Assembly (NCBI RefSeq): GCF_900109145.1
Contig: NZ_FNYY01000005.1
Span: 62,001 to 126,000 of the forward strand
DNA length: 64,000 nucleotides
Reading direction: 5' to 3'
Origin: Marinovum algicola
GTDB taxonomy: Bacteria > Pseudomonadota > Alphaproteobacteria > Rhodobacterales > Rhodobacteraceae
The position numbers and the translations under genes were made by a program. The notes below the pieces were generated by a model. The model was not told the DNA's origin and searched no databases. It saw only the letters and a list, made by a program, of their open reading frames with translations. Below are positions 58,810 to 64,000 of the stretch, in pieces (position 1 is the stretch's first letter; every line of letters starts with the position of its first letter).

Positions 58810-60459
58810 TCACATATTCGGATAATTCGGCCCGTCGCCGCCCTGCGGTGTCACCCATTTGATGTTCTGCGACGGGTCCTTGATGTCGCAAGTCTTGCAA
58901 TGCACGCAGTTCTGGAAGTTGATCACGAACTCCGACCGCCCATCCTTTTCCACCACTTCATAGACCCCGGCCGGGCAATAGCGCTGCGCCGGTTCGGCGT
59001 ATTTCGGCAGGTTCTCGTCGATCGGCACCGAGGGGTCGAGCAGCCGCAGGTGACAGGGCTGGCTCTCTTCGTGGTTGGTGAAGGAGAAGGCGACATTGGT
59101 GAGCCGGTCAAAGCTCAGCTTGCCATCGGGCTTGGGATAGTCGATCGGCTTGTGGTGATAGACCGTCTGGGTGGCCTCGGCATCCGATTTCCCATGCTTC
59201 AACGTGCCGAAGAGCGAGCCGCCAAACAGCGAATTGGTCCACATGTCGAGCCCGCCAAGCGCCAGTGAAGCAGTGAGGCCCCATTTCGACCACATCGGCT
59301 TGACGTTGCGCACTTTCTTCAGGTCCTTGCCGATTGCGCCTTCGCGCACTTCGGTCTCATAGGCGCTCAGCTCGTCGCCGGCGCGCTCGGCCTTGATCGC
59401 ATCATAAGCCGCCTCGGCCGCCGCCTTGCCCGACAGCATGGCATTGTGGTTGCCCTTGATGCGGGGCACGTTGACCATGCCCACCGAACAGCCCAGCAGC
59501 GCCACGCCCGGCGCCACCATCTTGGGCATCGACTGATAGCCGCCCTCGGTGATCGCCCGCGCACCATAGGCGACGCGCTTGCCGCCTTTCAGCAGCTCGG
59601 CCACCATCGGGTGATGCTTGAACCGCTGGAATTCCATATAGGGGAAGAGATGCGGGTTCTTGTAGTTCAGGTGAACCACGAAACCCACATAAACCTGATT
59701 GTTGTCAAGGTGATAGATGAAGGATCCGCCGCCTGCATTGCCGCCCAGCGGCCAGCCCATCGTGTGGGTGACCGAGCCTTCGCGGTGTTTGGCGGGATCG
59801 ATCTCCCAGATCTCCTTCAAGCCGAGGCCGAATTTCTGCGGCTCTTTCCCGGCCGAGAGGTCGTATTTCGCGATCACTTCCTTCGACAGATGCCCGCGCA
59901 CGCCTTCGCCGAGGAAGACGTATTTGCCGTGCAGCTCCATGCCCGGCTCGTAGCCCGGTCCCTCGCTGCCATCGGGGTTGCGGCCGAACTCGCCGGCGAT
60001 CACGCCCTTCACTTCGCCGTTCTCGCCATAGACCAGCTCGGAACAGGCCATGCCGGGGAAGATCTCGACGCCCAGGGCTTCGGCCTGTTCCGCCATCCAG
60101 CGACAGACATTGCCCATGCTGACGATGTAGTTGCCATGGTTGTTCATCAGCTTCGGCATCGGCCAGTTGGGGATGCGGACCTTGCCCGCTTCGCCCAGCA
60201 TGTAAAAATTGTCATCCCGGACCGGCACATTGATCGGCGCGCCCTTGTCCTTCCAGTCGGGGATCAGCGCGTCGAGACCGCAAGGATCGAGCACCGCGCC
60301 CGACAGGATATGCGCCCCCACCTCGGAGCCCTTTTCCAGCACCACCACCTCGAGATCGGCATCGAGCTGCTTGAGCCGGATCGCCGCGGACAGGCCGGCC
60401 GGCCCGGCGCCCACGATCACCACATCATATTCCATCGCTTCGCGCGCCACGTCGCTCAT
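58810..60459 (-). CDS. Electron transfer flavoprotein-ubiquinone oxidoreductase
   Basis: 549 residues, membrane-associated protein passing electrons from reduced ETF to ubiquinone. FAD domain DVVIVGAGPAGLSAAIRLKQ, ubiquinone-binding segment and, at the C-terminus, the 4Fe-4S cysteines CPAGVYE...NCVHCKTCDIKDPSQNI. Start ATG 60459 (SDVAREAMEYDVVIVG) is typical; the frame continues upstream to 60561. Links the acyl-CoA dehydrogenase and probably the DMGDH-like enzymes of this window to the respiratory chain. Confidence 0.95.
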   Translation of the reverse strand: MSDVAREAMEYDVVIVGAGPAGLSAAIRLKQLDADLEVVVLEKGSEVGAHILSGAVLDPCGLDALIPDWKDKGAPINVPVRDDNFYMLGEAGKVRIPNWPMPKLMNNHGNYIVSMGNVCRWMAEQAEALGVEIFPGMACSELVYGENGEVKGVIAGEFGRNPDGSEGPGYEPGMELHGKYVFLGEGVRGHLSKEVIAKYDLSAGKEPQKFGLGLKEIWEIDPAKHREGSVTHTMGWPLGGNAGGGSFIYHLDNNQVYVGFVVHLNYKNPHLFPYMEFQRFKHHPMVAELLKGGKRVAYGARAITEGGYQSMPKMVAPGVALLGCSVGMVNVPRIKGNHNAMLSGKAAAEAAYDAIKAERAGDELSAYETEVREGAIGKDLKKVRNVKPMWSKWGLTASLALGGLDMWTNSLFGGSLFGTLKHGKSDAEATQTVYHHKPIDYPKPDGKLSFDRLTNVAFSFTNHEESQPCHLRLLDPSVPIDENLPKYAEPAQRYCPAGVYEVVEKDGRSEFVINFQNCVHCKTCDIKDPSQNIKWVTPQGGDGPNYPNM

Positions 60460-60755
60460 CTCCGTCCCCTTGGCTTGTGCTGCACCTGCATCATAATCCG
60501 CAGAGTCCTGCCCGGAAAATACCCCTTGGTCAACGTCCGGCGCTGCGTCAAAACCGGTCATTTGCCGGACAATTCGGAAAATTTCGGGATGTTAGCGCCC
60601 AAGCTGTGCGGCGCTGCCGAATCGCGCGGCGCTTTGCCCATGCAGGGAAATCCCCCTTGCATCCGGTCCGATGCTCGGGGCAATGTCGCTGAAACGAGCT
60701 GAGATGAATTCGCCGCCGCCTCGACAGGGGCAGGCGGCCCTTTCTGGTAAGGCCT
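60460..60755. other. 296-bp divergent gap between ETF-QO and greA genes
   Basis: No gene is supported. The stretch 60540-60600 is locally A/T-richer (GACAATTCGGAAAATTTCGGGATG) and probably contains promoters for both genes. Otherwise featureless apart from short GC repeats. Confidence 0.5.
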
Positions 60756-61226
60756 ATGGAAAAGATACCTATGACGCGCGCCGGCCACGCCGCGCTCGAA
60801 TCCGAATTGAAAACGCTCAAATCCGTCGAGCGTCCCGCCGTCATCCAGGCGATTGCCGAGGCGCGCGAGCTGGGCGACCTCAAGGAGAACGCCGAGTATC
60901 ATTCGGCGCGGGAAAAACAGGGGTTCATCGAAGGCCGGATCAAGGAACTCGAGGGTGTGCTCAGCCTGACCGAGGTGATCGATCCGACCAAGCTGTCGGG
61001 GCCGGTCAAATTCGGCGCCACCGTCACCGTCGTCGACGAGGACACCGACGAAGAAAAGACCTGGCAGATCGTCGGCGAACATGAAGCCAATGTCGAAAAG
61101 GGCCTGCTGAACATGAAATCGCCGATCGCCCGTGCCCTGATCGGCAAGGAAGAGGGTGACAGCGTCGAAGTCCGCACGCCGGGCGGGACGAAGGATTACG
61201 AAATCCTGAAAGTCGCCTATATCTGA
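60756..61226 (+). CDS. greA: Transcription elongation factor GreA
   Basis: 156 residues: N-terminal antiparallel coiled coil (about 1-75, with the tip acidic pair in [20 protein letters not shown]) and a C-terminal globular FKBP-like domain (about 80-156). GreA stimulates RNA cleavage by paused RNA polymerase. Normal length. ATG 60756 is preceded by TAAGG. The downstream hypothetical gene begins 32 bp later and may be co-transcribed. Confidence 0.96.
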   Translation: MEKIPMTRAGHAALESELKTLKSVERPAVIQAIAEARELGDLKENAEYHSAREKQGFIEGRIKELEGVLSLTEVIDPTKLSGPVKFGATVTVVDEDTDEEKTWQIVGEHEANVEKGLLNMKSPIARALIGKEEGDSVEVRTPGGTKDYEILKVAYI

Positions 61227-61258
61227 CGGCGCGCTCCCTGCGCGCTGAGCGCCCCCTC

Positions 61259-62332
61259 ATGAAGAGCCCGGCCATGCCCGACGCGACATCCGACACCCCC
61301 CCGACCGACCCGGGCGCCAGGCTTGCGCCGGCGGCGCCGACGCCGCTGGGCATCTACGACCGCAGCCGCGGCCCGCAGGTCACCGGCATCGAGGTGACCG
61401 CCGTGGCGCTGTCGCTGGTCTGGCTGTTGGGGGCGGCGATCTTCTTTGTCGTGCTGGAGCCGTCGAACGGCACCGATGACAGTCTGCGGTTCCTGATGAC
61501 CATGCTGGCGGTGTTCATGCCGGTGGGGATGATCTGGGTCGCCGCCACCGCTGCGCGCGCCTCGCGGGTGATGCGCGAAGAGGCGACGCGGCTTCAGACC
61601 GCCATCGACGCGTTGCGCCATGCCTATGTCAGCCAGAGCCAGGGCGGCGCCTCGGCGACCTCGGTGGGCCGCAAGCTCGACGAGATCGCGGCGGCGCAGC
61701 GCAAGGCCGAGGCGACGCTGGCGATGTTCTCCTCGACCCGCGAGATCGGCAGCCACCGTCCGGCCCAGCCCGGCGCCCGCGCACCCGCCGCGCGGCCGCA
61801 GGGCCAGGCCGACGATCAGCCGGCGCTGGCGCTGGGCACCCCGGCCGAGGCGCTGACGCCCGAGCTGTCGAATGACGATTTCATCCTCGCGCTGAACTTC
61901 CCGGAAACGGCCGAGGACCGCGACGGTTTCTCCGCCCTGCGCCGGGCGCTGAAGCATCGGCCCACCGCGCAGCTGGTGCAGGCGGCGCAGGATGTGCTGA
62001 CCCTGTTGAGCCAGGACGGCATCTACATGGACGACCTGCGCCCCGACATGGCCAAGCCCGACGTCTGGCGCCGTTTTGCCGAGGGCGCCCGCGGCCGCGC
62101 CATCGCCGGGCTGGGCGGCGTGCGCGACCGGTCGTCGCTGGCACTGTCAGCGGGGCGGATGAAGCAGGATCCGATCTTCCGCGACGCGGCGCATCATTTC
62201 CTGCGGGTCTATGACCGGGCGTTCCAGAGCTTTTCCGAACGCGCCTCGGATGCCGAGGTGGCGGCGTTTTCCAACACCCGGACCTCGCGCGCCTTCATGT
62301 TGCTGGGCCGGGTCGCGGGGACGTTCGACTGA
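61259..62332 (+). CDS. Conserved membrane protein with coiled coil, unknown function
   Basis: 357 residues. A Pro-rich N-terminus is followed by two hydrophobic segments (about 44-66, ALSLVWLLGAAIFFVVL, and about 78-100, FLMTMLAVFMPVGMIWVAA), a coiled-coil-like stretch (104-165), a low-complexity Ala/Pro linker and a conserved helical C-terminal domain (about 205-357). Similar hypothetical proteins are common in Rhodobacteraceae. ATG 61259 is an estimate; 61274 is also possible. The last 51 codons are duplicated as a fragment at 62494-62644. Confidence 0.72.
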   Translation: MKSPAMPDATSDTPPTDPGARLAPAAPTPLGIYDRSRGPQVTGIEVTAVALSLVWLLGAAIFFVVLEPSNGTDDSLRFLMTMLAVFMPVGMIWVAATAARASRVMREEATRLQTAIDALRHAYVSQSQGGASATSVGRKLDEIAAAQRKAEATLAMFSSTREIGSHRPAQPGARAPAARPQGQADDQPALALGTPAEALTPELSNDDFILALNFPETAEDRDGFSALRRALKHRPTAQLVQAAQDVLTLLSQDGIYMDDLRPDMAKPDVWRRFAEGARGRAIAGLGGVRDRSSLALSAGRMKQDPIFRDAAHHFLRVYDRAFQSFSERASDAEVAAFSNTRTSRAFMLLGRVAGTFD

Positions 62333-62365
62333 CGGCTGATCCGGCTTGGGGCTGGTTATGCGGAG

Positions 62366-62428
62366 GCCCCGGATCGGGGTCCGGGGCGGGGGTCCTGAAA
62401 TCCTCGCGTCCCGGGCCTGACCCGGGAC
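62366..62428. repeat. Family B palindrome pair, first duplicate
   Basis: GCCCCGGA-TCGGGG-TCCGGGGC (62366-62387) and GTCCCGGG-CCTGA-CCCGGGAC (62408-62428). The duplicated copy lies at 62679-62700 and 62721-62741. Confidence 0.65.
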
Positions 62429-62457
62429 CTCCTGGCCCCGCCACCGAGCGCGCCGGA

Positions 62458-62488
62458 TCACATCTTGAAATTTCCGAATGGCAGAAGC
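62458..62488 (-). pseudogene. Remnant of the moeA 3' end
   Basis: Reads on the minus strand L-P-F-G-N-F-K-M-stop, against L-P-F-G-S-F-G-M-stop in the intact gene. Two amino acid changes in eight residues show it is no longer under selection. Created by the tandem duplication. Confidence 0.75.
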
Positions 62489-62493
62489 TTCCC

Positions 62494-62644
62494 CGACGCG
62501 GCGCATCATTTCCTGCGGGTCTATGACCGGGCGTTCCAGAGCTTTTCCGAACGCGCCTCGGATGCCGAGGTGGCGGCGTTTTCCAACACCCGCACCTCGC
62601 GCGCCTTCATGTTGCTGGGCCGGGTCGCGGGGACGTTCGACTGA
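62494..62644 (+). pseudogene. Remnant of the 3' end of the membrane protein gene
   Basis: Repeats the last 51 codons and TGA of the 61259-62332 gene with one synonymous change (CGG to CGC) and no start codon. Not translated as such. Arose by the same tandem duplication. Confidence 0.8.
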
Positions 62645-62770
62645 CGGCTGATCCGGCTTGGGGCTGGTTGACGCGGAGGCCCCGGATCGGGGTCCGGGGC
62701 GGGGGTACTGAAATCCTCGCGTCCCGGGCCTGACCCGGGAGCTCCTGGCCCCGCCACCGAGCGCGCCAGA

Positions 62771-64000
62771 TCACATCCCGAAACTTCCGAATGGCAGGAA
62801 CCGCACCGGATCGCCGACGGCGATCTCGGCCGCGCCATCGGGCAGTTCCACCAGCCCTTCGGCCCAACTCAGCCCGCTGATCCGGCCCGAGCCTTCGGAG
62901 CCAAAGACCTCCGCTCGCCCCTCCCGCATCCTGGCGCGCAGGTATTCCCGCCGCCCCGGTTTCTTGCGCTTGGCGAACCCCGCCGGCACCTCGAAGCTCT
63001 GCGGTGCCGGCCAGTCGCCGCCGGCCAGCAGCGCGACCGCCGGGCGGGCAAAGATCAGCGCGCAGACCAGCGCCGCCACCGGGTTGCCCGGCAGGCCGAA
63101 GACCGGCACGCCGTGCCAGGTGCCAAGCGCCAGCGGCCGGCCAGGCTTGACCGCGATCCGCCAGAGCTGCATCGCCCCCGCTTCGCGCAGCAGCGCCGAC
63201 ATGTGGTCTTCGTCCCCCGCCGAGGCGCCGCCAGAGGTCAGCAGCACATCTGCCCGCCCGGCCGCGTCGTCGAGCCGGGCGCGCAGCGCGGCGCGGTCAT
63301 CGGGGGCAATCCCCAGGTCGACCGCCTCGACGCCCCAGCGCCGCGCCAGCGCCAGAAGCATCGGGCGGTTGGCGTCAAAAATCTGCCCGCCGCCCGCGGC
63401 GGCGCCGGGCGGCCGGATCTCGTCGCCGGTGGACAGCACGCCCAGCCGCAGCCGCCGCCGAAGCGGCAATGTCCCGTGGCCGACGGCCGCCAGCAGCGCC
63501 AGGTCGGCCGGGGTCAGCGGGCGCCCGGCACGCAACACGGTCGCGCCTTCGGCCACATCCTCGCCGGCGCGGCGGGCATTGGCGCCGCGTTTGAGCGGCC
63601 CGTTGAGGGCAATCTGCCGGCCGTCGGTCGTCACATCCTCTTGCAGCGCCACGCTGTCCACGCCCTCGGGAAGCGCCGCGCCGGTCAGGATGCGAAGGGC
63701 ATGGCCCGGCGGCACGGCGCCGGCAAAGGGCACCCCCGCCGCCGCCCGGCCTTCGACCAGCGGCAGCCGGGCCACGCCCGCGGGCAGCGGGCCGGCAAAG
63801 CCATAGCCGTCGACCGCCGAATTGGCCTGCGGCGGGTTTGCGCGGCGAGCGGTGAGATCTTGTGCGAGGATGCGGCCCTCGGCCGCCTCCAGCGGCTGCT
63901 GTTCGATGCCCACCACCGGGCGCAGGTTGGCACGCAGATGCGCCAGGGCGTCCTCCACCGGCACCCAGTCGACCCCGGCCGGCAGGGCAAAGCAATCGTT
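62771..64000 (-). CDS. moeA: Molybdopterin molybdotransferase (5' end beyond window)
   Basis: About 409 residues visible, C-terminus complete, N-terminus cut by the window edge; the frame stays open to base 64000 (FALPAGVDWVPVEDALAHL). MoeA inserts molybdate into molybdopterin-AMP. Signatures are SAVDGYGFA, RILTGAALPEGVDSV, LRLGVLSTGDEI, SGGASAGDEDHM and FGLPGNPVAALV, followed by the C-terminal domain IV. An in-frame GTG at 63964 could be misread as the start, but upstream codons look like real MoeA sequence. Convergent with the membrane protein gene across the duplicated region. Confidence 0.93.
   Translation of the reverse strand, partial: NDCFALPAGVDWVPVEDALAHLRANLRPVVGIEQQPLEAAEGRILAQDLTARRANPPQANSAVDGYGFAGPLPAGVARLPLVEGRAAAGVPFAGAVPPGHALRILTGAALPEGVDSVALQEDVTTDGRQIALNGPLKRGANARRAGEDVAEGATVLRAGRPLTPADLALLAAVGHGTLPLRRRLRLGVLSTGDEIRPPGAAAGGGQIFDANRPMLLALARRWGVEAVDLGIAPDDRAALRARLDDAAGRADVLLTSGGASAGDEDHMSALLREAGAMQLWRIAVKPGRPLALGTWHGVPVFGLPGNPVAALVCALIFARPAVALLAGGDWPAPQSFEVPAGFAKRKKPGRREYLRARMREGRAEVFGSEGSGRISGLSWAEGLVELPDGAAEIAVGDPVRFLPFGSFGM

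Larger units (their letters stand above)
62182..62799. repeat. 313-bp tandem duplication spanning two convergent gene ends
   Basis: Bases 62182-62486 are repeated at 62494-62799 with about 97% identity by eye (offset 312, then 313). The unit covers the 3' end of the membrane protein gene, the whole intergenic gap with two family B palindromes, and the last 27-30 bp of moeA. The copy boundary is at about 62487-62493, where a moeA-end fragment joins a fragment of the membrane protein gene. The intact genes flank the extra material. Confidence 0.9.

Noticed and set aside
1-64000. tRNA genes, rRNA, CRISPR arrays, insertion sequences or prophage
   Set aside because: No GGTTCGA-type T-loops in the gaps, no regularly spaced repeats, no transposase and no phage genes were recognised; the XerC homologue is the chromosomal type.

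Overview
The window is a GC-rich chromosomal segment (about 65-70% G+C by eye) from an alphaproteobacterium of the order Rhodobacterales, most likely a marine roseobacter-type organism. The main pointers are a SAM/SAH-type riboswitch in front of metK (a class known mainly from Rhodobacterales), the hsp20-DUF1150 pair, two small DUF1127 proteins, phosphatidylcholine synthase, a long DmdC-like acyl-CoA dehydrogenase, a cytochrome c2, a TRAP transporter and many DMGDH/GcvT-type flavoproteins. It looks like core chromosome: about 64 protein genes were recognised. I saw no tRNA, rRNA, CRISPR array, prophage or insertion sequence.

Layout. 1-4.6 kb is the phoH-ybeY-corC-lnt series followed by riboswitch-controlled metK. 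4.7-11.9 kb carries a free-methionine sulfoxide reductase, an XRE-cupin regulator and a methyl-group island: two large FAD/GcvT dehydrogenases around a homocysteine S-methyltransferase. 12-15.2 kb holds a SARP-like TPR regulator and a class III aminotransferase. 15.3-19.2 kb has cytochrome c2, isopentenyl-diphosphate isomerase and the overlapping kdsD-kdsB-kdsA operon for LPS Kdo. 19.4-26.4 kb has rarD, rluA, a second SARP-like regulator, an Lrp/trxB divergent pair, a secreted HELAHH protein and a LysR regulator. 26.5-28.6 kb is an unusual in-frame joining of a MarR/EPS-type winged helix to sulfate adenylyltransferase-APS kinase. 28.7-29.5 kb is a heat-shock unit (hsp20-DUF1150) with a sigma-32-like promoter and a ROSE-like RNA thermometer. 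29.5-35.9 kb has purE-purK, phnM with a lipase-like gene, and an EamA transporter with pcs. 36.2-39.4 kb is a TRAP transporter. 39.4-47.2 kb has xerC-DUF484, priA, a GH1 glycosidase and ruvC-ruvA-ruvB. 47.5-54.8 kb holds small membrane or secreted proteins, prmA, an MFS transporter, a glycosyltransferase, ybgC, a DsbD N-domain protein and yqgE. 54.9-64 kb has an MBL hydrolase with DmdC-like dehydrogenase, Sua5, ETF-QO, greA, a coiled-coil membrane protein and the C-terminal part of moeA.

The genes give a picture of a respiratory, methyl-compound-using marine bacterium. Methylated amines or sulfur compounds can be demethylated by flavoproteins feeding tetrahydrofolate, homocysteine/methionine and SAM. 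Electrons from acyl-CoA and methylamine dehydrogenases can reach ubiquinone through ETF-QO and then cytochrome c2. Repair and recombination (priA, ruvABC, xerC) and envelope genes (lnt, kds, pcs) fill the core.

Between genes the sequence is full of short GC-rich palindromes. Two families recur (A: a GC hairpin followed by a GCGGTATTT...AGAAGAAG tail; B: arms GCCCCGGA/TCCGGGGC or GTCCCGGG/CCCGGGAC). Near 62.2-62.8 kb a recent 313-bp tandem duplication has copied the ends of two convergent genes.
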